This document shows positions 1-10,440 of a DNA stretch of 64,000 bases, one piece after another. Each line of letters opens with the position of its first letter. The first letter of the stretch is position 1. Below the pieces are notes generated by a model. The model searched no databases and was not told the DNA's origin. It saw only the letters and a program-made list of their open reading frames with translations. The translations under genes were made by a program, and so were the position numbers. Origin of the DNA: Saccharina japonica (lineage: Eukaryota > Sar > Phaeophyceae > Laminariales > Laminariaceae); assembly GCA_008828725.1 (NCBI GenBank), contig MEHQ01004258.1:197041-261040 (forward strand), written 5' to 3'.

Positions 1-53
1 GTAAACTCGGCATCACACCATTGACATTACCTCTCCTTGTCCGTCTCTTCCAG

Positions 54-347
54 AGTTTTTTGGTGGTGCAGCAACCTCCTCAGAAGCGCAATGCCAGAGT
101 CTCCCTCCTGAACCCCCCCCACGCCACCACCGCCACCACCACCACCACCGCCGCCGCCGCCACCGCCACCGTCGCTTCTCCCCGGGGGGGTCTTCCCCCC
201 GCTCCCGCCCTGCCGACCGTCAAAGCTAACGTCGGGGGGCCTCCGTGCATTGAAACCCCCTCGGCTCGAACAAGCAGGCGGCAAAAGGAGCGTTCGGGCA
301 AGCGAACCGCCCCCAGCGCTGGTGCCGACTCTGAACTCGTCCACTAG
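54..347 (+). CDS. Terminal exon of an unidentified gene, partial at left edge
   Basis: The window opens with GTAAAC and a pyrimidine-rich stretch ending TTCCAG at 53, which looks like a whole 53-base intron. The open frame from 54 reads SFLVVQQPPQKRNARV, then a Thr/Ala-rich segment from an ACC/GCC repeat, a Pro/Gly-rich segment, and a basic tail (TSRRQKERSGKR) ending at a TAG at 345-347. Codons in the non-repeat parts prefer G or C in the third position, like the better exons in this window. No domain is visible. The sequence is low-complexity and fits a disordered C-terminus. The function is unknown, and the rest of the gene lies left of the window. Confidence 0.5.
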   Translation, partial: SFLVVQQPPQKRNARVSLLNPPHATTATTTTTAAAATATVASPRGGLPPAPALPTVKANVGGPPCIETPSARTSRRQKERSGKRTAPSAGADSELVH

Positions 348-1755
348 AAGGCGAACGGCAAGGCGTCTAGCCTGTGACACCGGTGGCATCGTTTGTGGTA
401 CCGGTGACATCGTTTGTGCCACCGGTGACATATTAAGCCAAACATTCGAGGGGGCGGAGCAAACGGTGATTGTTTTCAGCCTCGGGCACCATGAAGACGC
501 CTCAGCTTGTAAAATCGGGAGTCAAATCGAGGGCCAGCCAATTGGAACGACACGATCGTAGAGATGTGGTTCCATTAGCAGAAACCGAAACTAACGGGTC
601 AGAATGTAGCACGTGAGATCAATCTCTTCCAAGGTGCCCAAAAGCCAAACCATCGAGGCTTTTGAGGAACAATTCTGACCATCCCACCGGCCCAGCTGAC
701 AGGTAAATAACAGTAGTTTTTGCGTTTGTAGTCTTTAATGGCCGGAATCGCCACCGCGCTGAGCATGCACTCAGCACGGGGATGATTTATCCCGGGTGAG
801 CCCCCCCTGCTTCGGGGAAGGAGGCCTCAACAAATCCAATACTTAGTTGAAATGATCGGCGAAAGCGTACAAGAATACTACAGTGAAATCGAGGCTTTCT
901 TCGAAGCTTCATATTTCCGGAGCGACAAAATGGGCGAAATCTTCGAGGGGGCGGAGCAGCGTTGGTTTTGCAAGCTTCGGACCTTAAAAAAAAAAACAAG
1001 GCACTTCACTTACCTGTGTATGGATAGAGGATTTCGTCGAAACTAATGCTTGCAAGCTGCGTGTGATGCTACGATCGCGCGCGCTACGGGTGTGTATATA
1101 GATGACCTCGTGAAGAAGGTACCAGTAGGTCGGTGACTTCCCTGGGTGATAGCACCCGGGTCAACAATCAAAGCTTCGGGTAAACGAGTCCCCCGTCTCG
1201 CAAAGCTCTCCCCTCTTCAAGCTAACGTCAACAATCGAAGCTTCGGGTTTTGTAAACTTGTTGGCCGAAGTTTTTGGGACATCGCGGCGTGACCGTGGGC
1301 GCGGTGGTGTTGGAGGTGAGATGATAGGCGTTACCAGTGTGAATAGACGCAGTACCAAACAGCGGCGGAGGTGCGACAGTAGGCGTAGTCGGTACGAACA
1401 ATTTGATTGGTCAAACGTAGACGAGGAGTCGGTAGAGGCATTCAGAAGGGGGACTGCATGATTATTGGTATAAGTTTGTCAAGTATCAGGGATGATTGAG
1501 GAATCAGGGATTATTGAGAGGTATACGTGAATGGTATGATTGGAATGAGAGCAGCACGTTGTCCGACGACAAATGGAAAACTAATAGATATACACGAATC
1601 GTACGTACCCTAGTGTCAAACAGCATTCCAGTACCATAGTCAGCGCCAGCCCTTGACAAATTTGGCTGTAAAAATGAACCCACGCTATTTTCAAGTGAAA
1701 AATGATCGATTTCGTTATACCTGGTGTTGCGACTACTGTAGCAGTATATACGGAA
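348..1755. other. Non-coding stretch with minor repeats
   Basis: No convincing exon is seen. A degenerate 24-base unit around ACCGGTGACATCGTTTGTG repeats about three times at 370-430. The string TTCGAGGGGGCGGAGCA occurs near 447 and again near 945 in similar surroundings, which suggests two copies of an undefined repeat. The short frames here are unlike the exons elsewhere. Confidence 0.4.
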
Positions 1756-1759
1756 TACA

Positions 1760-2116
1760 TTTTTTTTTTTTTTTTTTTGTCCATCCCATTTATTATCTTC
1801 GCCATTCCTTTCTCTCTCCTCCCTAGTCGTAACTCAAATCCGGGGTCACAAAGTAGGCTCCTCTCCCTCCTCCTCCCCCACTACGGTTCTTGCCTTGCAT
1901 TTTTATCGCGAGAAGACTTCAGCCTTTCCTTCCCTCGTCGACTCGCATCGAATTGCGCCTACCCACGCTACTATTAATTGGCGCTCTCAGCAGTTGATTC
2001 CGTTTTTTTATTTAGTTTTGCAAATAAACTCAAAAGTCCGACCCACGTGAGATTCGAACTCCAGACATCAACGTTCAGAAGCGTTCGAGGTTACCTCTAG
2101 ACCATCGGGGCGACCG
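1760..2116 (-). mobile_element. tRNA-derived SINE, near full length
   Basis: Read on the minus strand, the element starts with a tRNA-like head. A box-A-like TGGTCTAGAGG lies at 2094-2104 and a box-B-like GAGTTCGAATC at 2051-2061, with an anticodon-loop-like CTTCTGA between them. A body of about 290 bases follows and ends in GGATGGACAAAA with an A tail, seen as the T run at 1761-1778. Internal polymerase III promoter plus A tail is the usual plan of a tRNA-derived SINE, which would be moved by a LINE in trans. At least seven other copies of this body lie in the window. This one is the most complete. Clear target-site duplications were not found. Confidence 0.75.
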
Positions 2117-2167
2117 ACACTTTATATATAGGGCTAATATGAAGGAATCAAATGCTCAACAAATAGG

Positions 2168-2314
2168 TTTGTTTTGGAGGCGATGCCAATTTTGGCGATG
2201 TGTCGAGGCACCTCGAACATGCAGGAGTGAAATGCTTTAATGAGTACCAGGTACATTTTGTTCTGGAAACGATATCACCTTTGGCGATGTGTCGAGGCAC
2301 CTCTTCAAGAGCAG
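2168..2314 (+). repeat. Two direct copies of a ~100-bp unit
   Basis: A unit around TTTGGCGATGTGTCGAGGCACCTC occurs at about 2190-2215 and again at 2280-2303, with related preceding sequence. It lies directly upstream of the candidate exon at 2315. Confidence 0.5.
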
Positions 2315-2384
2315 GGACACGGCAGGCACGCAGTCCGAAGAACACACCTGCAACATCCCCCCCGTGCATCGGCGGCGCAAAAGC
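2315..2384 (+). CDS. Candidate internal exon, unknown product
   Basis: A short frame lies between an acceptor (AAGAGCAG, ending 2314) and a donor (AAAAGC/GTGAGA at 2384/2385). It reads DTAGTQSEEHTCNIPPVHRR, and nearly every codon ends in G or C, like the exons recognised elsewhere here. It is too short to assign to a family. The acceptor lacks a strong pyrimidine tract and the whole span is 70 bases, so chance is possible. No neighbouring exon could be linked to it. Confidence 0.35.
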
Positions 2385-2931
2385 GTGAGAGTTGTTTCGT
2401 TTGTTTTTTTGTCATTCTTCATGCCTTTCGCCGATTAATCCACGCGTCTCAGACGCAAAACAGGGCAAAAGGTTCTGGTCGGGGGTGGTCCGTGCCGACA
2501 CCGAGGTTCAATCACGTCCATGCTTGTGTGTACCAACTATTGCGGGGGACCATATCGTAGTAATCAGGACCCCATCACCTACACGAAAACCTATATATTA
2601 CAGTACGCGATAGATATTAAGAATCTGATAAATTAAGAACTTGAGACTGATATTTTGGGTAAACAAATAAGAACGCGACCTCTTTGTACTGAAAATATAA
2701 TGTGGAACGCACCCCAGTCTTACGTAAGAATGCCAGTCTGGCCAAAAATTAGAGACTATTAACATCTGTCGCGTCTGGCACAAAATAAGAGATTCTTAAC
2801 ATTTGTCGCGTCTGTAAAAAAATAAGAGATTCTTAACATCTGTCGCGTACTCTGTTACAGTCAGTATTTTTACGCGGCATCTTTGGTCCTGAAGACTATT
2901 CTCCCCCATATATATATATATATTTTTTTTG

Positions 2932-3112
2932 TCTATCCCATTTATTATCTTCGCCCTTCTTTTCTCTCTCCCTCTTTGTTAATAGTCGTAACTCAGATCC
3001 GGGGTCACTAAGTAGGCTCTTCTCCCCCCTCCCCACTACCGTGCTTGCCTTGCTTTTTATCGCGAGAAGATTTCAGCACTCTCTTCCCTCGTCGACTTGC
3101 GTCGGATTAATT
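2932..3112 (-). mobile_element. tRNA-derived SINE, 5'-truncated copy
   Basis: Same body as the copy at 1760-2116: T run, then GTCTATCCCATTTATTATC through the shared GATCCGGGGTCACTAAGTAGG and GTCGACTTGCGTCGGATT. The tRNA-like head is missing, which is the usual 5' truncation. Confidence 0.7.
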
Positions 3113-3689
3113 AGGACCCGCCAAACAGACAAAAACCTATGTGTTACAGTGTTTTCGCTGAGCACATTTGGTCCTATTTAATATGCCCTCCGCCCGTAAT
3201 AGTGTCAGGTATCGTATCGAAAGCTGCGGCACATCGAAACGTCGAGCTTTCGATGTATATATCGCATACCGAACGTGTCATTCCCTCCCATCCACTGGCC
3301 TCCCCGTGTTTGTTTTATGCAGATGCAGGACGAAAGCTTCTATGCCATGTCCCTCTTGTGTCGACATGAGTTAATTCCATAAAAATAATACGAATAAAGG
3401 AAAAGGCGTCCCTCGAAGGTTAAACCTTGATATTTTATCACTACTACTCGTACTGTAGTTTTGGCTGCGGATTAAGGCCATCGGGGTGTTTTACATATAT
3501 TTATGATAAATAAAAAAAAAAAGCCGTGAGATCGAGGATTTCGCGGAGATATATACCAGGTATGTGTCAATTATCGAACTCGTGTTGATCACCTTTTTTC
3601 AATTAGTGGGAATGGTGTCGAACTCGATTGTCGTTCGATATCCGATATCCAACACTACCGTGCCACAACAAAAAAGTCACCCCTTACGG

Positions 3690-3965
3690 TGGGACGAGTC
3701 TATGAATAGTGATGGTTTTGCACTATTTTCTGAGCCATGAGCTTCGAAGAAGTTTTGTTCACGCAAACCCAACCAAGGTTTTTCATGCGGCATGCGGTAC
3801 GTAGTGAAAAAACAAAAATATACATACTGCAGTGAAAGTATCATCCTCAACCGGTAGTTGCGCACTCGAGAAAAACTCAACCGGTCCCAGTGACACAAAT
3901 ATTGCCTCGGAAGGCAAAACCTAACTGCAGCCTCTATATGGTATACCGTGGGATGAGTCTCCCCC
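3690..3965. repeat. Dispersed repeat, related to 54840-55500
   Basis: The end of this stretch, CTATATGGTATACCGTGGGA, recurs at about 55470-55490 (CCTATATGGTGTACCGTGGG). Internal strings around ACTCAACCGGTCCC and ATTGCCTCGGAAGGC also recur in altered form at 54870-54920 and 55430-55450. It is a low-copy repeat of unknown class with no usable frame. Confidence 0.4.
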
Positions 3966-4075
3966 CTTCGCTTTCTCACCTCGGCGACGGCAGCGATAGA
4001 TGAGAGCCGAACGCAGACGAAGCCGTCCTCGGCGAGGGAGGACAATACACCGAGCAGGCACGCCTGCCAGCGCCA

Positions 4076-4505
4076 CGAGGTGCGGTAGAGGAGAGAGTCA
4101 TGCCTCTACAGTGCGGTAGGGGAGAAAGTCATGCCTCTACAGTGCGGTAGGGGGGAGAGCCATGCCTGTACAGTGCGGTAGGGGAGAGAGCCATGCCTCT
4201 ACAGTGCGGTAGGGGAGAGAGTCACGCCTCTATACTGCGGTAGGGGAGATAGTCATGCCTCTACAGTGCGGTAGGGGAGAGGTTCATGCCTCTACAGTGC
4301 GTTAGGGGAGAGGTTCATGCCTCTACAGTGCGGTAGGGGAGAGTAATGCCTCTACAGTGGGGTAGGGGAGATATTCATGTCTCTACAGTGCGGTAGGGGA
4401 GAGACTCATGCCTGTATAATGCGGTTGGAGAGAGAGCCATGCCTCTACAGTGCGGTAGGGGAGAGAGAGTCATGCCTCTACAGTGCGGTAGGGGAGAGAG
4501 TAATA
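4076..4505 (+). repeat. 31-bp minisatellite, about 13 units
   Basis: Contiguous units of GTGCGGTAGGGGAGAGAG followed by TCATGCCTCTACA repeat about 13 times with small substitutions and length changes. The same unit forms a second array at 11095-11345, 7 kb away. There are no unique spacers between units. Confidence 0.85.
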
Positions 4506-4616
4506 CTTGCTAAAACTTGTCAATTTTGGCAAGTGTTCACTGCGTCGTTCTAAACGATCCTAAAGCGAAACACGCCGGCCCGACCGCTGTCAAGTTCTAC
4601 CATACACAATCCAACA

Positions 4617-4683
4617 GGCGGTGTACGGTACGGGCCAGCCAACACGGTACGGGCCAGCCAACACGGTACGGGCCAGCCAACAA
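4617..4683 (+). repeat. 18-bp tandem repeat, three units
   Basis: The unit CGGTACGGGCCAGCCAACA occurs three times in a row with almost no change. Confidence 0.8.
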
Positions 4684-4789
4684 GCAACAACAAATAGCAG
4701 CTAATCTGAGCAATCCTTAGAATATTATTGTGACAAGCCACGCTTGAACAACCTTGAGCTTGGCAGGGCAGGCCGTGCCTGTCGTATAT

Positions 4790-4963
4790 ATGGCATTGCA
4801 TTGTCTGCTCTGCTTCCTGCACTGCAACGTAGTATCTCTGAGTCGTGGTTTTGTGACCACATACCTTGTACTGGTATCTCTCTAGGATGAAGAATCGGCA
4901 CAGACACTGGGCGTGCTGGACGTCGACGGCTAGAACGAACGGTTTAATGCGCAGAACACACAC
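4790..4963 (-). pseudogene. Cys-rich coding fragment, paralogue of 17490-17641
   Basis: The minus-strand frame reads MCVLRIKPFVLAV, then QCLCRFFILERYQ, VCGHKTTTQRYY and AVQEAEQT. A plus-strand stretch at 17490-17641 encodes a matching peptide (HIKALFLPVG, QCPCRLFSLERYQ, LCGNKATTQRYY). The two differ by many substitutions and one six-base gap that keeps the frame, which is the pattern expected of diverged coding copies rather than of non-coding repeat. The CxC and CG(H/N)K(T/A)TTQRYY parts are best kept. I do not recognise the family. It may be a host gene family fragment or a piece of a mobile-element protein. No splice sites were assigned. Confidence 0.4.
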
Positions 4964-5254
4964 ATAGGCTCCATATTATATACCAGGTACCTGGTAGGAT
5001 TTAGTGTTTTGCTCGTCGCTGATAGCGATTTCTTAGTCTAATTTTCTTACCATCGCCCCCAAAATCAAGCCTCATTACTTTTCTAGGTTATCCCCTATTC
5101 GTGCGCCTATACTGTGTGTATACCTGAGCATGCTCGGTGCCAGCCGTGGGGGAAGTCCTCCGGTACTCGAGGACAGCATCGGCAACGGCGGAGCGAAGGG
5201 TGGCCTTGCTCTCACCGTCCACCATCACTCCCCTGTTGCATTGCCGTCAGCGTC

Positions 5255-5479
5255 AGTGGAAACCCCGAGTTATCCATGCCTCGTACCGATAGTCGGTTTC
5301 TGCATGATGATGCTCTAGATTTTTCAGATAATGATGACCCCTCGGATCTGTACGATCTAGCTCGCGTTACTGGGTGGGAGGAATTAGTGGTAACCGAGTT
5401 ATCAATACCTCGGATAGATTATATTGCAAAAACGAAAATAGGATTAACGACATTCAGTGGTTTCCCAGATGGGGAGTAA
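5255..5479 (+). CDS. Possible coding fragment, unknown product
   Basis: An open frame ending at TAA (5477-5479) reads, in part, HDDALDFSDNDDPSDLYDLA and VTGWEELVVTELSIPRIDY. This looks like a folded or acidic protein segment and not a translated repeat. However, its third-position composition is A/T-rich, unlike the other exons in this window, and no good acceptor was found. It runs directly into the 10-bp satellite that follows. It may be an old element-derived or pseudogene fragment. Confidence 0.25.
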   Translation, partial: SGNPELSMPRTDSRFLHDDALDFSDNDDPSDLYDLARVTGWEELVVTELSIPRIDYIAKTKIGLTTFSGFPDGE

Positions 5480-5755
5480 TAATAGTCACTAATAGTCAGT
5501 AACAGTCGGTAATAGTCGGTGATAGTCGGTGATAGTCGGTAATAGTCAGTAGTAGTCATAGTAAGTAATAGTCAGTAATAGCCAGTGACTGTCAGTAATG
5601 GTCAGTAATAGTCAGTAATAGTCAGTAATAGTCAGTAATAGTCAGTAATAGTCAGTAATACCAGGTAGTAAGTAATACTCCATATTAGTCAGAAGTAGTC
5701 AGGAATAGCCAGCAATAGTAAATAATAGTCAGAAATAGTCGGTAATAGTATTTTT
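5480..5755 (+). repeat. 10-bp satellite (AGTAATAGTC)n
   Basis: About 27 contiguous decamers of AGTCAGTAAT type. The reverse complement of the same unit forms the array at 36150-36620, so one satellite family occupies two loci 31 kb apart in opposite orientation. Confidence 0.85.
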
Positions 5756-6479
5756 GGTCACAAAAATCTACCCCTGTATTGGCACGCGTCTATGATAAGA
5801 GTAGTGCACCTGATGAGGGACATACACGATGCCGTCGGACCAAGGACATCGAGGCAAGCCAGCACCAGCCCCCGTCGATGAAGCTTGTCGTCGTCGTTGC
5901 TGTTCTTTCGTTTCTTTCCTCCCGCCTTGACCCCTGGTGCCAAGTCCACATAAACATCAAACATCTGAGTATCGCCCCCAAAAACATGTGTTTGATTGCT
6001 TCATACTAAATGCAATATGTTGATTAATCAATCTGACAAATACCCGCCTACTAAATCATAGATACATACATACAACACTCTTAGTAGTCGATTTCGTAAT
6101 TTCACAACACGTTTTTACAAGTGTGCCTTCAAAATATGTAATTTTCATTGTTGTTATCCTTGCCATCTGACAGACAACGTGCAGCAGCATGAGTTTCAAG
6201 ATTGGTCACTCATAAACCCCGCCCCCCCAAAACGAAAACCAAAAGAGTTTCACAAGTTAGTTTATGACCGTCGTGCCTGGCGTTTCTTCGTCGTCCGAGA
6301 TGTTCTCGTCGATCACCGAAGAAGCGGTGACCGCACCAGAAGCGGTAGACGAGGGCGCACCGTCCGTCGTCCACCCTTTGACCTCTTTAACGGTGTGTAT
6401 CACCATCCGCTCCACGTTGAACGAGTTGCGCGTCCTGCCAGAGGAGACAGAAGGAGATCCCGTCACCAAATACACCACA

Positions 6480-7085
6480 CGTTGAACAGATCAGACAGAT
6501 CACGATCTAGATCATCAGATAGATCATGATCTAGATCATCTGCAGATAGATTATGATCTAGATCATCTACAGATAGATCACGATCTACTGTAGATCATCA
6601 GATATATCACGATCTATATCAAATACAGATCTATCACGATATAAATCATCAGATAGATCATGATCTAGATCATCAGATAGAGCATGGTCTAGATCATCAG
6701 ATAGATCACGACCTAGAATATCAGATAGATCATGGTCTAGATCATCAGATAGACCACGAGCTAGATCATCAGATATATCACGATCTAAATCATCAGATAG
6801 ATCACGATCTAGATCATCAGATAGATCACGATCTAGATCATCAGATATATTACGATCAAGATCATCAGATATATCATGAGCTAGATCATCAGATAGACCA
6901 CGATCTGCTGTAGATCATCAGATAGATCACGATCTAGATCATCAGATAGATGATGATCTAGGTCATCACAAAGATCACGATATATATCATTAGATAGGTC
7001 ACGATCTAGATCATCAGACAGATCACGATCTAGATAATCAGATAGACCACGATCTAGATTAATCAGAAAGACCATGATCTATTAA
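6480..7085 (+). repeat. 24-bp satellite around GATAGATCACGATCTAGATC
   Basis: About 25 units of a 24-base motif rich in the palindrome GATC (AGATCATCAGATAGATCACG and variants). Related arrays lie at 40395-40510, 40750-40835, 50330-51030 and 55975-56030. Confidence 0.85.
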
Positions 7086-7196
7086 TAGTTCTTCATCTAC
7101 ATCCTAGCCTACCGTTTCGACATGTTGCGCAGGATCTTCAATGTACGGGTCCTGCCAGCCGAGATATTTGTCAGGCCCGTAGCGGAGGAGTCCGTC

Positions 7197-7473
7197 GGAC
7201 GTGTGCTACGATAGAGGTACATGGTATACCTTTTTTTGGCTAAACCGTTTTCTGAATGACCGGGCTCCTTCACCCAAAATCGTCAGACTTTCATTTTTGT
7301 GTTGTCATATTTATCATACTAGACTTACTGTGGGTCATGAAATTGTTGATCGGGTATGATATATAGCACTTTTATTTCCCTCCAAAACCTATTATTTTGC
7401 AACGTATGGAGCTCCTTAAGTGACCACCCTTGTAAGGCAAAAACATGGTACACCTCTATCGTGGCATGCGTCG
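7197..7473. mobile_element. MITE, GACGCATGCTACGATAGAGG family
   Basis: The ends form a terminal inverted repeat: GTGTGCTACGATAGAGGTA at the left, and TACACCTCTATCGTGGCATG at the right. The interior (about 230 bases) carries a second inverted pair around GGGCTCCTTCACCC and GGAGCTCCTTAAG. It has no coding capacity, as expected of a MITE. Sister copies lie at 7797-8045, 8045-8262, 24700-24905 and 53489-53836. Confidence 0.65.
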
Positions 7474-7796
7474 TTCGCCAAATATGTCACAAACGGCGGA
7501 ACAGGTAAAACAGGTGACGGATCTATAATGGATGATCTAGATCCTAACCTTCCATTTGTAGATGCTGTGTCGTAGTAGTGCAGATTGCTATCTACAAACC
7601 CAACCTGGCCGTTTTGAGGCGCTGTGCAGTGAGGGTCGGTGGATTTATTTTTCGCGTGGTAAAAACGGCAGTCAAGTCGTCTGACAGTCTCTGTCACATA
7701 CGTCTCTACACACGGTTCCCAAGATGGTTGAGTCAACCGCTCTCCGATGCTACGGTGGCCTGCATGCAGGTGCACCATGTTTTTTCTGAGGGTGGT

Positions 7797-8262
7797 CGAC
7801 GCGTGCTACGGTAGAGGTAGCACGTTTTGGCTGAATCGGTTTCTGAACGATCGGGCTCCTTAACCCAAATCCGTCGGACTTCCATTTTTGTGACGAAAAC
7901 TGTTTCAGAGTATACTTCGGTCATGAGGTTTCACATCCGGCAGCGCTTTTCTTTTCCTCCAAAGTAAAATGTTCGGCGAGGTATGGCGCTCCTTTAGTGA
8001 GGAGCTCAGGAAAAAACATGGTGCACCTCTATCGTAGCATGCGTCGGACCTCACTTGAGAAGCTCCATTCCTCACCCCAAGAACTAATTTTAGAAAAAAA
8101 TAAAGTGCTACCCGATGAAAACTAGCATGGCCTATGTATACAATGAAAAAAAAATCGTTCATAGAATAAAAGTCCGACGATTTGGGGTTAAGGAGCTCCG
8201 TCATTCAGAAACGTTTTCAGCCAAAAAAAGGTATACCTATACCTCTATCGTAGCACGCGTCT
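7797..8262. mobile_element. Two adjacent copies of the GATAGAGG MITE, head to tail-inverted
   Basis: A full copy (7797-8045) starts GACGCGTGCTACGGTAGAGG and ends CACCTCTATCGTAGCATGCG. A second, rearranged copy (8045-8262) continues in the opposite orientation and ends ACCTCTATCGTAGCACGCGT. The two share the junction GCATGCGTCGGAC, which suggests insertion of one next to the other. Confidence 0.6.
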
Positions 8263-8525
8263 GACACACTTGGGGAGCTCTATACCCCCACCACTACGAA
8301 AAAAACGGATTTGTTTTTTTTTTGGGGGGGGGGGGGAGAGTGCGACTCGATGAAAAAAAACTCAAAGCCTAGGCATACCACGAAAAATACAGTCAAAACA
8401 CAATATAATGGAATATATTTCACAACGATATAGGGGTTCAGGAGCATACGAATAGTCAATCAAGTCACAAATACTTGCCCCAAAAGGAACAAAAACAAAA
8501 CGTGCTCGTACGAGTACGAGTACCC

Positions 8526-8746
8526 CTAATCGTGCCTCGCCGTCTCTCGCCTGGTCGAGTCCACCAAGCTTCGGAGAACAGCCGCCAGCCTACGAGGGAC
8601 CCTTTTGGAGGCGGCGCGGCCTCGACCGCCACCTTCGCTAGCCATGAAGACAACCTTGGGGATAACGTCCCGGAAAAACGCGCCAGCGGTGTCTGCGTCC
8701 GCGCGCACGTAGTTGCCGATGATTGCCACGCACGCGCGCGTCTCAT
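8526..8746 (-). CDS. Terminal exon of an unidentified minus-strand gene
   Basis: The frame starts after an acceptor CACCAGCAG (exon border 8746) and ends at a TAG at 8526-8528. It reads DETRACVAIIGNYVRAD, then GAFFRDVIPKVVFMASEG, a Gly/Arg/Lys-rich loop, VPRRLAAVLRSLVD and a basic tail. Codon third positions are strongly G/C, as in the best exons here. The spacing of NYVR, a VIPK core and a following amphipathic helix is faintly like a dynamin GTPase effector domain, but that is only a hint and I do not name it. Upstream exons would lie to the right; the single N at 8781 is close by. Confidence 0.5.
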
Positions 8747-9200
8747 CTGCTGGTGCAGGGGGCCGGTAGGCGTGTGTTGTNATCAATGTCTGCCTGGTCG
8801 GTGAAAACCCGACATGCTCCTTCCCGGCATTGTAGGGATACGAGGGTCTATGGTCATACGACTACGGCCATCCATCAAAATGAAGTACACCCCACCCCCC
8901 CCTATCCCGTGTATTGTCTTCGCCCTTCTGATCTCTCTCCTTTCATTCCAGGCGCCAATATGTACGTACACACACTGGTATGTACCCTGGTATATTTTGT
9001 TTTTCGTACTACAGTAGCCTAGTAATGGCACATAACCGTCCTCCTGCCTTACATACCCCTACATATGCATATGTTGCACTTTTCCTCGTGTTTAAATTGA
9101 TGTATTATCCCCTCCCGGAAGTGTTGAATGTAAGCCTCCCTGTCTCCTGCCGGCCTCTGCCAATCCCACGTGACGGACGGCGCTGTGTGTGACCTCGCAG

Positions 9201-9316
9201 GGGGCGTGGCCGCGGGCGGGGTACTTCTTGGTGTCCCACGCCGTGTCGGGCATTCTCCACGTGCAGATCACGCTCAGCCACTTCTCGATGGACGTGACCG
9301 AGAAGCCTCAGTACCG
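9201..9316 (+). CDS. Exon of a front-end fatty-acid/sphingolipid desaturase
   Basis: The exon lies between CCTCGCAG (9200) and CCG/GTAAGG (9316/9317) and enters in phase 0. It reads GAWPRAGYFLVSHAVSGILH and then VQITLSHFSMDVTEKP. The core SHAVSGILHVQITLSHF matches the conserved segment between the second and third histidine boxes of membrane front-end desaturases with cytochrome b5 domains (delta-5, delta-6 and delta-8 sphingolipid enzymes). The order of Gly, His and Gln residues around GILHVQ is characteristic. These enzymes put a double bond into an acyl or long-chain-base chain in the ER membrane, using a di-iron centre. None of the histidine boxes themselves nor the cytochrome b5 domain was found in the window, so the chain specificity cannot be read. 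Neighbouring exons are missing or lie far off. Confidence 0.75.
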
Positions 9317-9665
9317 GTAAGGAAACAAACTGTGTCGGCTAAAACGAATGCATAGGTATCGTTTTGGTAGAAGGCATGTTCTACTGTTATGCCTTACAAC
9401 ACCCAATATAACACACCCCGTGCGACGAATTTCAAAGTCAGCACGGGGGACCGTAAAACAAAGGAAAACGTAAAAAAAAACGCGCTGCTGCTGTTGTTGT
9501 CAGTGCACATGTGCACATACACGCAGTACCATGCTGTCAGAATTGCGTTGTGGCGTACGGTAAGACAGAGTTGCACATGCCTAAACGAAAATTGGTGGGT
9601 TTCTTAGGGTGAAATAGGGTTCTCCGAGGTTTTTTTTTATGCAAAACAGGCCCGCGTGGGGGGGG
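9317..9665. other. Intron-like stretch, no feature seen
   Basis: It follows the desaturase donor. It is low-copy sequence with an A run and a G run before the repeat at 9667. No further desaturase exon was found. Confidence 0.3.
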
Positions 9666-9789
9666 GTACTCATGTCGATCATGGCCGTAGTCTTATGGCC
9701 ATAGGACCCTGCTTCCCTACAACGCCGGGACGGAGCACGCAGGGTTATCACCAACCGACAGACATTGCTTGCACTAAGCGCGCGGGGGG

Positions 9790-10295
9790 GGTGCTCGTGT
9801 CATGCATGGCCGTAGTGGCATGGCCATAGGCTCTCCCATCCCTACAATGCCGGGGCGGAGCACGTCGGGTTTCCACCGATCAGGCAGGCATTGCTTGCTT
9901 GCACCAAGCGCGAAGTGAAACGTGAGGTGTTAAGCGAGTCGCATGGAGAATGAGCTTTATCTTACTGAGAACCGCTTGTGAGGCGTGAGGTGGACTTGCA
10001 ATGGATGACAGCTTCTACTTTTATTTTATTTTTCTGATGTGGCCACTTCCAGAGACAGCAATGGGTATCACAATGTACCTGCCTCGTGGGTGCCTTACCA
10101 TATACACACTACGTGATACCACCATCCTCCTTGTGCGGAGTTAAGGTTCTCAACCCCGCACAAATCAGCTAATAAGACCGCCAGCCTTGGTGACGGCCGA
10201 AAAACAAAAAAGGTACACTGGTTGTCTAGCTCACGCAGTGAGAGGCGTGTTTTACAGCGTCGTCACCAACCGACGCCAACCCAACTAATATAGAT
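9790..10295 (+). mobile_element. Poly-G-headed repeat family Y, long copy
   Basis: It begins after a G run and carries the family Y landmarks in order: ATGGCCGTAGTGGCATGG, CCTACAATGCCGGGGCGG, TTTCCACCGATCAGGCAGG, the TAAGCGAGTCGCATGGA block, TGTGGCCACTTCCAGAGAC, TACCATATACACACTACG and, near the end, CTAGCTCACGCAGTGAGAGG with CGCCAACCGACGCCAACCC. It is about 500 bases and non-coding. Other long copies lie at 11340-11866, 39614-40108 and 44720-45212, and many 100-200-base fragments keep only the G-run end. Confidence 0.7.
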
Positions 10296-10312
10296 GTACA
10301 ATATATAAGGGG

Positions 10313-10440
10313 GGGTGTACTCATATTGTGCACGGCCGTAGCTGTATGACCATGGACCCTCGCATCCCTACAAGACCGGGACGGAGCACGTTGGGTTTTC
10401 ACCAACCAGACAGACACTGCTTGCACCAAGCGCGAAGCGC
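10313..10440 (+). mobile_element. Family Y, short copy
   Basis: It runs from GGGGGTGTACTCATATTGTG through the family's GCATCCCTACAAGACCGGGA and CACCAACCAGACAGACACTG blocks and stops after the CAAGCGCGAAGCG motif. Confidence 0.7.

Noticed and set aside
4076-4505. Regular 31-bp repeats resembling a CRISPR array
   Set aside because: Units are contiguous with no unique spacers, and the host is eukaryotic; it is a minisatellite.
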